From the NCBI GenBank assembly GCA_024704765.1, contig JAKMXF010000018.1:1-64000 (forward strand): a stretch of 64,000 nucleotides of DNA, in the 5' to 3' direction. The notes beneath the pieces are model-generated. The model was not told where the DNA came from. It saw only the letters and a list, made by a program, of their open reading frames with translations, and made no database searches. The translations under genes were made by a program, and so were the position numbers. Origin of the DNA: Oopsacas minuta. Lineage: Eukaryota > Porifera > Hexactinellida > Lyssacinosida > Leucopsacidae. Of the stretch, positions 35,101 to 52,868 are shown in pieces. The first letter of the stretch is position 1; every line of letters starts with the position of its first letter.

Positions 35101-36195
35101 AGTTTATCCTAGAATATTTGGTGTGACTATTATCCCTAATTACATTATAGGATGTGTTAATGGTATAAAAGTAGCAGGCAGACAACTACCATTACATGAA
35201 CCAATCAATGGAGAGTTCGGAATATATTCACAGCTGTTAGGACAGATAGAAGATAGGTGTGATAATTATGGCATATGTACAGCTACTTCCTGTCCTAGAG
35301 AGACTACTTGTATTCCTGTGTGGACTGGTATAAGGTTAGTTCCATATTCTAACACCTTTTGAGTGGATATACAGTTAACTCGGGTCACATGTCCTTTAGG
35401 TGTGAATGTGAGCTTGGTAAGCGTTATGACACTACAACAGAGAGCTGTGAAGACATAGATGATTGTCTGGAGTCCTCTGGTGTCCCCTGTTATAACGGGG
35501 GTGTATGTATAGACGGAATCAACTCATATACCTGTAGCTGTAGTATGGTATATACAGGATCTGATTGTTTACATATAAATGGTGTTACTATTATGATAAT
35601 ATTAATTGTGATTATTCTATTCTTTGCTGTTGTTTTGTTGCCATTTATTCTCTGGTTGTTGTTCAGGCTTATTGCTCAGAGGTTTGTTGTTATTTGTTTT
35701 ATGATTATACACATTTTTGTTTACTCATTTAGTTCTTTTAGGAACAAAAACAAACATTCAAAGAGAGATAATTATTCAAAATCAAACAATTCTCAACAAC
35801 AAATTCAAAAACTTAAAAAACACACACAACAATTTATGGAAAATATACAATCAAGAATTATGAGAAGAAATAGACCCGCAAGGAACCTCTCTCCTCCCTT
35901 GAGGAACACTTCTCCTCCCTTGAGGAACATTTCTCCACCCTTGAGGAACATTTCTCCTCCTCTAGCTAACTACCCCCCTGAATACTACGAAATGAATTCT
36001 CGATCGAAGTTTCCAGAAACTCGTAGAGCACATACTTTTCCAAGTTCTAACATTCCTAAGCGTAACCATAGCAATACAATGCCCCCCAGACCTTACAGTC
36101 CACCTATATCTAACCCTATGAGTCCTGAGCCTGTGAATTCCATTCCTGGAAAACGGTTGATAAGGACATTTAATATCTATGATCAGTTTATATAA
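26152..36195 (+). CDS. Large cadherin with EGF and laminin-G domains
   Basis: Twenty-two exons close in frame: 26152-26282, 26343-26451, 26550-26885, 26940-27126, 27222-27376, 27561-27757, 27815-27929, 28021-28263, 28430-28548, 28666-28917, 29089-29306, 29443-29790, 29859-30608, 30794-31027, 31115-31443, 31698-31807, 31859-32087, 32170-32323, 32499-32767, 32823-33120, 35151-35334, 35400-36195 (about 1920 aa). A signal peptide (MEIVYLFVYFVFIWNVVC) is followed by about seven cadherin repeats, ending in motifs such as LDINDNKPLF, LDVNDQIPKF, LSDINDNTPVF and VMDYNDNTPVF. A Cys-containing spacer, EGF-like modules and two LamG regions separated by EGF follow. The last part is a calcium-binding-type EGF (DIDDCLESSG), one TM helix and a ~190-residue tail. 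The tail has SPPLRN repeats and a PPEY motif but no evident beta-catenin site. In the last exon, 35682-35741 may be an in-frame 60-nt intron. Confidence 0.92.
29795..29840. repeat. (TTTG)n tract in cadherin intron 12
   Basis: Uninterrupted TTTG units inside a 68-bp intron, close to the acceptor. They may serve as its pyrimidine-rich tract. Confidence 0.8.
30652..30765. repeat. CCATGG palindromic element in cadherin intron 13
   Basis: TATTTAACCATGGATG at the left and CATCCATGGTTAATTATC at the right; same family as 10333-10489. Confidence 0.7.
33266..34495 (-). CDS. Complete NHL-repeat protein nested in the cadherin intron
   Basis: A single exon of 409 codons from the preferred ATG at 34495 (MAERYPIAPQ) to TAG at 33268-33266. 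An in-frame ATG at 34609 exists but would add an unlikely leader. Residues 15-120 form a coiled coil (LLNVRRVQLLEQVRNIREEK, MQERIVQEMEDKLRDLQNN). The rest is a six-bladed NHL propeller. There is no RING or B-box, so it is a TRIM-like protein without ligase module. It lies wholly within intron 20 of the cadherin gene (33121-35150), antisense to it. It is a near copy of the gene at the left edge of the window. Its 5' flank is duplicated at 1481-1650. Confidence 0.92.
   Translation of the reverse strand: MAERYPIAPQVVDPIETHINYTIDGLIGLLNVRRVQLLEQVRNIREEKRASEITRQQMIDQLTEAQAHVQGDLRENPLQSMQERIVQEMEDKLRDLQNNIPVETQLKWKCDTRDLETSISHLGEIVQVPVGVPDYDKFQTSTVATGKRGSDPGELYFPCGVAIHEYTHQIFVANFGNKRVEIFSDTGEYLNQLGVGQLNMPWGIAIHRENVYVSCWRDGTINQFTLTDMSIVRKIGGEGPNNGQFNYPRQLTTDPIGHVFMADTGNNRISIHDTDLNHLRNITHQLMTKPSDVKVSRDRVYVLCPYNNPCMHVLTLEGDKLHSLITCGEGMDVLCPLFFCLDPLNNFVISDRYSHSIRVFSPEGNLLHTIGTEGHQQGMLFEPRGIAITPNGRLVSVSYNENYPLQIYY
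34596..34764 (-). repeat. 5' flank of the nested NHL gene (source or sister of 1481-1650)
   Basis: Inverted match to 1481-1650. It begins about 100 bp upstream of the NHL start codon and so likely contains promoter sequence. Confidence 0.75.
35058..35087. repeat. Palindrome plus TTTCACACCTTTT dispersed motif
   Basis: CATATGATTAATCATAT is directly followed by TTTCACACCTTTT. The palindrome also occurs at 27458-27474, 32141-32157 and 41623-41638, with a coding copy at 6352-6367. The CACACCTTTT half alone occurs at many more sites. Confidence 0.8.
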
Positions 36196-36247
36196 ATGTA
36201 TATATTGCTGTGATGGTTTCTATTTGATTGTAAATTTTGCTTGAATC

Positions 36248-36253
36248 AATAAA
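36248..36253 (+). terminator. Polyadenylation signal AATAAA of the cadherin gene
   Basis: Canonical hexamer about 50 bp after the stop codon, in the 269-bp gap between the convergent cadherin and clathrin genes. Confidence 0.6.
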
Positions 36254-36464
36254 TATCTTACATTCTTAGTAACTCTGGGACCTATTGCCCTTCCACAGAG
36301 GACAGCAGGGGTCCACAGGATCTCAAGACTTATATTACAGGATATGGGCGGGAGGCTACTCGAACACCTATCATGTACGTTTAATTTACACCTGTAATAT
36401 AGAGACCTAATTACTCACTAACAGTTATATACACACACTAAAGCTAACTAAGATCTGTTCTCTA

Positions 36465-43809
<7,345 letters not shown>

Positions 43810-46745
43810 GTTGCTATATTTAGAACTGAAGATAGGGATTAATCATATATTGTTATTTATATAAGCTAAGAGACCATTAAACACCCACAATAAGGGACCA
43901 ACAGAGGAACCTCGTTAGTGAGAACTTTGGATAAAGCGAGTAACATATCTAATCTGTTTTATGGAAGTAATTATCACGGACACTTTAGATTATATAATTA
44001 TCACACATACAATAATATGTGGTGTAAGAGGGAGGCATTACTAAAGAGCTGTGTCTATGTAGAAGGGAAAAGATAGTGTTAGTGGATGATAAGATTAATC
44101 TTATAATATTCTGACAGTCTCTTAATGAATGGAAAGACAAATAAAATAACATCACAACAGAAGGCTAGACCCTGACACAGACTCAAGTACCTCCCTACCC
44201 TAACAGACACACAAATAGAATACACATACTATAGATATATTAATATATAAGACTACTATATCGAAATATGATATATCTAGCTGAGATTACCATAGACTAT
44301 CTTTATAATACATCTATAACTAGACAGGACTATAACCGAGGCTGTGTCAAACGTGACGTAACGCTACAAGGGAAGCGGGGTGGTATGCAAAGTGTGACAC
44401 ACCCATTTCGGTCTCTAATGGTCCCTTAGTACCCTTACTGGTATCAGTTACTATCTAGCAAATAGCAATTTCCTCATAGTATCAGAGTTATGTAACATCA
44501 TATACAACACCAATGAATGGTAAGCTTGATAGCATAGGAGATGGGATAGAGTAAGATATGGGTTGTTATTATGATGTATATCACATAGTTATTCATAGGA
44601 CATAGCAACGAGTATTTGAGAGAGGTATTGGAGCGATGTCAATATACAGGACCCCAGACTTCACGGGGCTATAACCAACACAGGAGGCGGAGGGGTTCGA
44701 ACCTAGCACTCTCGTGTTCGGCGGCTATGCCGTCACATACCTACATTTATGGCAAAAACATAACCACACGCTCTTCAATAATTTCTATCAACTAGTTTAG
44801 TAATTAACACCCATTATTTGTTAATTATCATATTCGCCATCCACAGCATATGTTCTTAGCAACATCTCTGGTATTACAATATGAATAATTAGATTATAAA
44901 CTAGTTTGTGTGGTGCTTAGGAATGCTATGCACTAGTGGGTGATAACAAATTGTATAAGAAAGGAGCCTAAGAGGACAGGAAATTAGAGAACTGCTATCA
45001 CTGGCTTAGTGCCTAGAATATAAATTAACTATCCCCTGCTCAAACATTTCTAATATTCTATTAAAGCAAATTAGCTAGAATTTGTAAATATATAATAGGT
45101 GTCAAAATATGCAGAAGAATCCCAGAATTATGGAAATATTTATATAAATATTCAACTACAAACAGACACTGAAACCAGTGTTATTTATCCGTATAAGTAT
45201 CACACAATGTAGCTGACAGATACCACATTTCTCATATTATTATTAGCATATTTACAGAATAGTTGCATATTTTTTACACCTTTTTAGTGACAACAGAAGT
45301 TTGCGTAATTGTTTTATTCGATAATTCCATTAAACCCTATATACAAATATTCCTAATGAGCTGATGCTTCCAGTAGCTCTCTTCAAGGATGTTAATTTTA
45401 CCTTAGCAACTCGTTAACCGCATAGGAATGTATACACGGCTGATTTCTTTGCTGATATTATACAATGTGGCAATAAAGAGTTAACTACATTCCTGGAATA
45501 TAATGTACATAATCGTTGCTAGGCAACATAATATCATAAAAGAAATTCATCAAAGGTTCATTTAAGTTACAGGTGATAGTTCCAATTTGATAGCCACAGG
45601 GTTATACAACAAATATAATGTTCAGCAATCTAAGATTGTGAGAAGCTGTAAGGCCCGCGGGTTCCTAAGATATGGGCGGGAAAGTTGTACCAAGGGGGTC
45701 ACGGATTAATTAGGATAGGAAATGGGACGGTAGGGTCCAGCCCTCTCCGCAGATGTTATCCTTACTAAATATAATATCTTTATGATCATGTTAGAGTAAT
45801 TAATAATCTGGGGAAGGATATACACCAAATTACATGAATTACAGCTTCTAGGCGTTAAATGAGATTATTCATCTGTGCATGCCATATGATATCTAATTAA
45901 TAGCGGGTGATTTAATATATTCCTGAGTGAATAGTTCCATATAAGATCGTAACTATCTGGGAGAGGAGCCCACCTTGGACGGTGTAGCAGTAATTCAATA
46001 ATAGCAGATGCAGTATTTGTATCTTTTGATGTTATATTTGAGGGGCAATGCTCTTCTTATCTAGCGCTGTTCGAATTAGTTCAGAGTTGTACTTTCCTTA
46101 AAATATAGCAATAATTATGTATTAGCCCACAGTGTAATTGGATGGAATTAGGTCTTTAGAATATTCTAGAACATCTTTCAAGAGCTGGGGCGTTGGATTA
46201 CACACGTTTTTACTGTAATTGAATAAATAATATCGAAAGAATTATGATAAGAGAGGTGTTATCTTTATTGTCTAGTCATATTGACTTACAGATAGTAATA
46301 ATATATTTAGGCGGGGAAACACCTGCTTTCACGCGGGAAAAATTGATAAAAAATGAAGATTTGAGGCTGGGAAAATGAAAAATTCTGAGATAAAGTTCAG
46401 AAAATTTCCTTCTAATCGATTAAGGACAAACGCAGTTGCTTAAGATGGAAGGTTACATTCCAACTAACAAACGCGGTAACTATAATACTGTATTATTAAA
46501 CACCTAGTCTGTAAGGTTAATGTTAAACCATCTATTTTCAATATATTTTCAATTTCGCAGAGACACAGCTAAACTCTAGACAGCATATGTATGTACAACA
46601 ACAAGAACAACAAGAACAACAAGAACAACGAGAGGACACATTAACGTAGTCCAGCTGAACTTTAAACTAAGGTCTATACAGTTAGTCTAAACATAAGGTA
46701 AAGTATAAATAGACGAATATACAACATTCAATATTAATATACAAA
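43810..46745. other. 2.9-kb divergent intergenic region
   Basis: It separates the clathrin start (minus) from the TGF-beta-like start (plus). It holds a possible TA-type element end near 43909 (GAACCTCGTTAGTGAGAAC), a tRNA B-box-like GGGGTTCGAACC on the plus strand near 44692, and CAACAAGAA microrepeats near 46597-46630. No long reading frame and no canonical tRNA. Confidence 0.5.
46704..46711 (+). promoter_or_regulatory. TATA box of the TGF-beta-propeptide-like gene
   Basis: TATAAATA lies 35 bp upstream of the ATG at 46746. A very short 5' UTR is implied. Confidence 0.7.
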
Positions 46746-48176
46746 ATGCTATCTGTTAGTGTAATATTTATAATCCAGGTTATTACTGTATGCTGGAGCA
46801 GGTCAATACCTGATGCCACACAACCACCCACATTTAATCCGCGGGATCTATGGGATATGCTGAATACAGTAGAGGATGAAGAGAGGACAAAGGAGTACTC
46901 AAGGTTCGAACCTGTGTCACAAAGATTCGGTACTTCACCTTCCTCATTATATCTAATGGAATTCTACAGATTGATTGGTGAGGATCAGCTGATTGATTCT
47001 ACTATTAGCACATTCAGTGCATCAACATTTGAAGGTGATAAATATATAATATATTCTTAGTTTCAGTAGATATATACACTGATTACGGATAAGTGAACGA
47101 ATATTTACGCATAATCAGTTCCCTACAATGATTATTCAGTTGGTATTACTCCGGTTAATACAAACATAATTTGAAAGTCTGTTGGTGTTGGTATTAACGA
47201 ATTTCTACAGTATTTAATATCCCAGAGATTGCGAAAACACCTTTTAAACAACTCCACTTAATCCGGATAAGTTCCCGTAATAAACGTCTCCAATATTCGT
47301 ATACAGACACAGATATACATAATTCAAATATGATGACTATTGTCTGTAGCTTAATTAGACATGTAAGGTTCTGGTAAAAGCTCTCTCAAATACGTTAATT
47401 AATTCAGATTACTTATTGTAAGGATTTTAATGGATTCTGGCGCCGTACTATTGAAATAGATATGTTATGACCAACACGCAACCATACATATTGCTAATTT
47501 ACAGAATGCAACTGGTTACATTGTGTGTATTGAAATTGGTTTTAGAATTAGAAAGGCAAATGCGTTACAAGAATATTTGTAAGCAAATAAGATATTCTAT
47601 TTCCTACAACCAAATTGGACAGCATATGATGTAACGTAAACATTTATGAATATGTGTCTGAATATTGTAATCGTATTCTCCTTTCTAGATATAAACCAGC
47701 TACGATTATCAAGACCTAATTATCAACACCTCTACAGGATGGTACTATCTAAATCTGCTATAAAAGAGCACTACACTGAGGGTACAGACACACAACTGTG
47801 GATACCTATATACAACCATGAGCTTATCAGACAAATAAACAAAACAAAAAATGATAATTTAAGGGTTTGTATAGCTCAGAAAGATAAGAGGAAGACTCAG
47901 TATTGCTACTTCCTAGACACAACACAACTCGACTTAACTGAACCAAACGGACACTCATGGATAGGCATAGATATAGCTGAACTAACGAGATTAGAAATGG
48001 CATCAGGAAATGACAAGAAACACTTGTATTTATACTTCTCATTGAGTGGGTGTGTGGCAGTGAATGACAGATGTAACTCAGTAAGCCTATTGGATGATAG
48101 TTACGTACAAGTATTGAAACTAGCTAATCCACGTGTTCCTTTTGTCATAATGACAGATGTGATGTCACTTACTTGA
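46746..48176 (+). CDS. Secreted TGF-beta-propeptide-like protein without a ligand domain
   Basis: Exons 46746-47034 and 47689-48176 join in phase 1 (258 aa). A signal peptide (MLSVSVIFIIQVITVCWS) is followed by a short linker. Next comes SSLYLMEFYRLIGEDQLIDS with STISTFSA, which resembles the BMP/TGF-beta prodomain motif (Leu-Tyr-Arg, then ADTVRSFTA-like). The second exon has the order expected of a latency-peptide arm: RMVLSKSAIKEHYTEGTDTQ, then SWIGIDIAELTRL (like the W-x-x-FDVT-x-A-x-x-W stretch), then HLYLYFSLSG, then RVPFVIMTD (like PFLVVFT). The frame stops directly after this. No furin site and no cystine-knot domain follow in the next 1.6 kb. Four cysteines in the arm could form two disulfides. 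The similarity is by pattern, not by search. Confidence 0.7.
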
Positions 48177-48403
48177 TTTGTGTTAAATATACGTTTCGTA
48201 TATTAAACTTTATAAATAATATAACACTTAAAAAGGTGTGAAAATCCGTATACAGATGGGTCAGAAATGTGAGGGGGGTATAAGGGTTACTCCCTTGGAG
48301 GCTAAAAGGGACCCTATAAGGTCTAATAACTAAATTATAAGCTAAATACAATAGTTATAACCTGGATAATGTACATACAATTAGAAGCACTAGGATGAGG
48401 GGG

Positions 48404-49579
48404 TCATGTAGATCTGTTGGGATTCTCTGGGGATCTCTCCCACTCCTTCCACACTAACTGTCGTACTTGTGCCAAGCGGAGAGAGGGATGGGCCTGTCGT
48501 AAGAGAGGAAGGTGCTCTCTCTCGAACGTAATGTAACCAACCTGTGATCTCTTATCTGTAGCCTCGTAGTTAGCACCGTTAAGCACGTGTATAGCTTGAT
48601 CTATCGATCTAGCATCTCCTGACCCAGGGTCTAGTCTATACGAATAATAATAAATCTCAAACCGTATGTAAATAATCGTGTTAGACATTTGAAAGTGTCA
48701 AAATCGAATTCTACGTCCCTGTTTACCACAAATTAGCAGGTGGAAGCTAATCTCTATGATAGTTTGTAATATTGATAAAAAGGTGTGATAATATGAATAA
48801 TCATATGATATATAAACAAAATATGATCACCTGTTAATTGTGTGATTGTAGTTCTCCTGGAGAGGAATATCGGTTACTATGGCAACGGGTTGTTTAGGTG
48901 TTGCTGAGGTTATATTTGCTTGGATTTGAGCTTGAGTAACCTTTTCAGGGTTTGATTTACCTAAACAATTTTCAACCAATAGAATATCAGCCTACACAGC
49001 TGATAAATAATCATACAACAGGACAACACATTTTGTCACCTTTTCTTCAAAGTATTACGCGACTATAATTAGCGAACAATTGACACCAGATACAGATATA
49101 ATGTATATCAGCTGATTAGAATTCGGTTAATACGAACACCAACGGACTTAACCTGTAATTCGTATTAACGAGCTTCCATTATAAGCCGGTTACTTAATCG
49201 AGCACTTATCCAGAAACAGGGACAAGCTAAGCTGGTCCCCGATTTGATCCTATTAGCGTAGTCCAGTGTATTTGATATCAGCTGTTCAGATACAATATGG
49301 TACATATTGGTACTGACCCTTGGGTTTAATTTGACTATCCATCAGTTGATTATCCTCAGCTGCTAATCTCTTTAGCTCAGCTTTCTTACTAATATCATCA
49401 AGACGTTTAGCCTCCTTATCTGACTTCCTCTGTAATTTCCTCTGTGATAACTTATCCTCATCTTGCCAGTAAGCATCCATCCTTTCTTTCTCAATAGCTA
49501 AAGAGGCAACTGTCTTCTGGGCAGTCTTCCGTTGTTTAGCTGCCTCTGCTTTAGGATGGTTGTATTTCTGTTTACGCAT
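48404..49579 (-). CDS. CCDC124: CCDC124 orthologue
   Basis: Exons 49579-49318, 48960-48831 and 48635-48404 close in frame (207 aa; human about 223). The N-terminus is a basic coiled coil with the family pattern DAYWQDEDKLSQRKLQRKSD then KEAKRLDDISKKAELKRL. The middle has NPEKVTQAQIQA. The C-terminus holds the conserved ARSIDQAIHVL, FEREHLPLLRQAHPSLRLAQ and VWKEWERSPENPNRS. CCDC124 (yeast Lso2 relative) binds ribosomes, particularly idle ones, and has been linked to cytokinesis in animals. All splice sites are canonical GT-AG. Confidence 0.95.
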
Positions 49580-49792
49580 TATATATAATGTGTGCTAATT
49601 TTAGAATTTATTAAGTGTAATTAATATTTCACACCTTACATGATAATGTAATCACTTGTCTCGAGAGCAGTAGACCCCCGCTGTCGTCCGTGTACCCAGG
49701 TTGTAGAATCGGACATACATATATGAAATATACGTGATAATGACTGACCAATAGGATGTCAGGGTTATAGAGAACTTCAGCTGCCCTCAGAG

Positions 49793-49800
49793 TATAAATA
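49793..49800 (+). promoter_or_regulatory. TATA box with upstream CCAAT
   Basis: TATAAATA lies only 26 bp upstream of the ATG at 49826, and GACCAATAGG lies about 45 bp further up. The 5' UTR must be only a few bases, or the TATA is not used in the standard way. Confidence 0.65.
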
Positions 49801-49825
49801 GAAGTGTTAACAGAAAAGTGTTAAA

Positions 49826-50987
49826 ATGCATAACTACGGTTGTATCCTATTGGTATGTATACTGTATATCGGAGGTGTTATGGGGTGTCGGATGCTGGTG
49901 GAGGTGGATAGTAACCAGGGATGGAAACTGTTTGGTAAGTTCATAATACGGGTAGGAGGGAATGAATTCCTAGCGGCTACTTCTGTTGTCAGTGAAAAAT
50001 TGGTACTCAATGAAGTATCAGGTCCTAAATCTCTTTGGGTGAGTAATGATTTGTTTATTTGTTTATTTGTTTATTTATTTGTTTATTTATTTGTTTATTT
50101 ATTTGTTTATTTATTTGTTTATAGTCCTATCGTGACGGTATGATAACCAACTTATTTCACAAACAAGTCGTAACTGTAGATTCAAATTTCTTAGTTTTAA
50201 CTGAGCCGGCTGATCCCCCTACACCCTCCCAGGTATTTGAGTACGTTAACGGGACCCTGTGGAACAGAGAGACAGACCTATATCTCACTGGATGGGGAAA
50301 GAATCAGACTGCAACCCTTGAGGAGAAGGGAGGAGGGTGCAAGCAACGGCAGGTGACATACCTCATGAATGAGCAATGGTCACTAGTTGGTACACAGGTG
50401 ATGTCTGCACTGACTGGATTAGTCCTTACTAGGAAGGAGGGAGTATCAGAGGTGTATGCTCTACCTTATAATGCTACTGATAAGTAAGTAAATAACAACA
50501 GGATTGTGATTATTCATATTTTGAATAATCACATATTACATACCATGAATCATAGCATTCTATACATGAATATATTCACCAGCTCCCCTAACGTACTTCT
50601 GTGACGTGTTATATCCCAGTTTCCATGGTTACCTCGTTGGTATCTGGCTATACACCTCAGTGAGGGAGGGTGTCATACCAGGGGCTAAAATTAATACAGT
50701 ATATACATATTTTGACACCTTATCAGATATTAATAACTAAATTACTGTCTAGATCACTTCACCAGGATTGGTATTTTGGATTAGGGAAATTTAGAAATGC
50801 AGACTTTATTCTGACAGCTCTACCCTCTGGTCAAGGAGTTGCAGAAGTCTATGAAATAGGGAAGAATTTTGATCAGCTGTTCTATATGGCTAACGGATTT
50901 ATACGTAACCTTAAAAGCAAGATGGCTATGTATATTCCAAAGGACGGTAGCAGTATCCGGTTTAGAAAAGAGCATGTATTCTTTTAA
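49826..50987 (+). CDS. Unrecognised secreted protein
   Basis: Exons 49826-50038, 50125-50483 and 50753-50987 close in frame (268 aa). A clear signal peptide (YGCILLVCILYIGGVMGC) is followed by beta-rich sequence with loosely repeated blocks. One block reads KEGVSEVYALPYNATDKS and another GQGVAEVYEIGKNFDQLF, each following a hydrophobic strand (GLVLTRK, FILTAL). This suggests an internal repeat, as in beta-trefoil or propeller folds. N-glycosylation motifs (NGT, NQT, NAT) fit secretion. I do not recognise the family. The first intron is almost pure TTTG/TTTA. Confidence 0.8.
50039..50124. repeat. TTTG/TTTA tract forming an intron
   Basis: The whole 86-bp intron consists of TTTGTTTATTTA-like units between GTGAGT and TTTATAG. 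Confidence 0.85.
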
Positions 50988-51069
50988 TTTAGTGTATTTA
51001 CATCAAAATTATCGAATATACAATCTAGTAGCATATAAACAAACACACAATCAAACAAACAAACAATAT

Positions 51070-52519
51070 TTATGTCATATTCCTTCTGTTTGTGAAACAG
51101 CATTTACTATTTGATCTTGCTTGGATAATAGCTTTATCGGGTAAATTTACTTTTATATCCTCTGCGGGCATGAGACCCCCTTCAACACCTCTAAAGTGTC
51201 CCTTTTTAATAATGGCATCCCCCAGTTGTTGGAACATCATTTGAGTTTTAATAGTATCAGTAGAAGATGTCTCTATGTAAGGAATATTCTTGTTAGTGGA
51301 GAATTTGTCTATTTCATCTCTTGGCACCTTTCTGTCTAAGTCACACTTGTTACCGACGAGTAGCATAACAAAGGTGTCTATAGAGTGTGTATTAATATAC
51401 GTGGTTAATCAGGTACCCTAGAGGAAGATCTCCAGGGGACAGAGGCAAGGGAGGAGGGGCTATGATTATAAATACCCGTACACACTCTTAAGTATTATGT
51501 AACCAGCTGTCACGGGAAAAATTGTTCGAATTATTGGGTATACAAATTTAGAGTTGTTAACTGTATATAGTAGTCAAAAGGTGTAAGAATTATTGTGTAT
51601 ATGAATGGGGTGTAAGGAACATATAGCTTACCTTCTGATGTGTTTTCATACACATAGTTTATCCATTCTTCTAACTTCCAGAATGTCTTAGGGTTGTTAA
51701 GATCGAACACTAATAAGACCCCTGAAATATTCCTGAAGTAAGAGCTAGACAGAGAACGGAACCTTTCTTGTCCTGCGGAGTCCCATATATCAACAGCTAG
51801 ACGGGAGTCTGTTGGTTTAAGTCCTTCTAGCTCATTCTGTGTAAATATGTGTAGATGATAGTCTATACCTAGATAGAATACGCTAGATAACCAGGGAGGG
51901 GGGACAGGATAACTAGATAACCAGGGAGGGGGGGACAGGTGAACTAGAGAACCAGGGAGGGGGACAGGGGATCTCTAAACAAATGCTACTACAATAGTAA
52001 CTCTATAATTATACGTGAACAATGTTTGTTTGTGTACAGAATTGATGGAAGAACTGGAAAGAGCCACATATTTGAAATTTGGTATGAGTGTAGAATATGA
52101 TATACAAGTTAAGTAGTTTGTATATACCTCACACTGTAGATTGAATTTATTACATTTGATTCTAACAAATATGAGATTATGCTGTGATTATGTTATACAC
52201 ACCCTCAGGGTACCTCTATACAAGAAGTACCCTCAGGGTGGAAGTAAGCTTCGATTGACCATTTTAGAACTGAGCCACTAGAATATGTAATATAGTATTA
52301 GTCAGCACAGTAAAATTAAAATTTGTTACCTATAGTAGGACTACACATGGGTTCAAACACCCCTGTAGCCAGCTGTTTAACCAGACTAGTCTTCCCAGTA
52401 CCAGAATCTCCTATTAGTATAACACGTGCTTTGGGTATATCATGACTTGATGCTATTCCGTCAATGACATTACTCTCCTGTATGTTTGTCCTATCAGATA
52501 TTGTATTGATCTCTATCAT
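51070..52519 (-). CDS. Rab-family small GTPase with N-terminal and C-terminal extensions
   Basis: Exons 52519-52330, 51862-51632 and 51377-51070 close in frame (242 aa). GTPase motifs are P-loop GDSGTGKTS (residues 37-45), WDSAGQERFRSLSSSYFR, GNKCDLD and ETSS, all Rab-like. An unusual ~30-residue N-terminal extension precedes the G domain. Switch I (PTIGDYHLHIFTQ) departs from the common Rab form. The C-terminus contains a CC pair (SKCCF, residues 233-234), but eight residues follow (FTNRRNMT), so the pair is not terminal and standard geranylgeranylation by Rab transferase is doubtful. The subfamily cannot be set from sequence alone. Intron 1 contains a G-rich minisatellite. Confidence 0.88.
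51883..51972. repeat. G-rich minisatellite, three ~35-bp units
   Basis: Units of CTAGATAACCAGGGAGGGGG plus GACAGG..., differing in G-run length (5-8 Gs). It lies close to the acceptor-distal end of Rab intron 1. Confidence 0.85.
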
Positions 52520-52868
52520 ATAGCTAGCTGCTATAACTTAAGGATATGAGGGATCAGTGGTTACTAAACTGGGAACATTGGCCAACTTAAATACTTAGTT
52601 AAATAAATCGAGCAACTGCCTGGATACAATAATTCACAATAGGAATGTATGAGATAATAGTATTGTAAAATTCCCGCTTATATATCACAAGAAAATCTCA
52701 ATAATTATATGAATGTTACTAAAAATAGATTGAAAGTAAAATAATGAATTATTGACACAATCATGCTGTACGTGTTTCAGTAATTGTGTGAGTAATATAT
52801 ACAACAATAAAACAAACAAACAAACAAACTGGAGGAGTTTATATTAATTAAAATGTAGAATTAATGAA
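52520..52868. other. AT-rich spacer
   Basis: Between the Rab start and the E2 stop codon, both on the minus strand. A CAAA run lies near 52810. No gene is seen; it should contain the Rab promoter. Confidence 0.5.

Noticed and set aside
44685-44750. tRNA gene
   Set aside because: Only a B-box-like motif is present; no A box at the right distance and no foldable cloverleaf.
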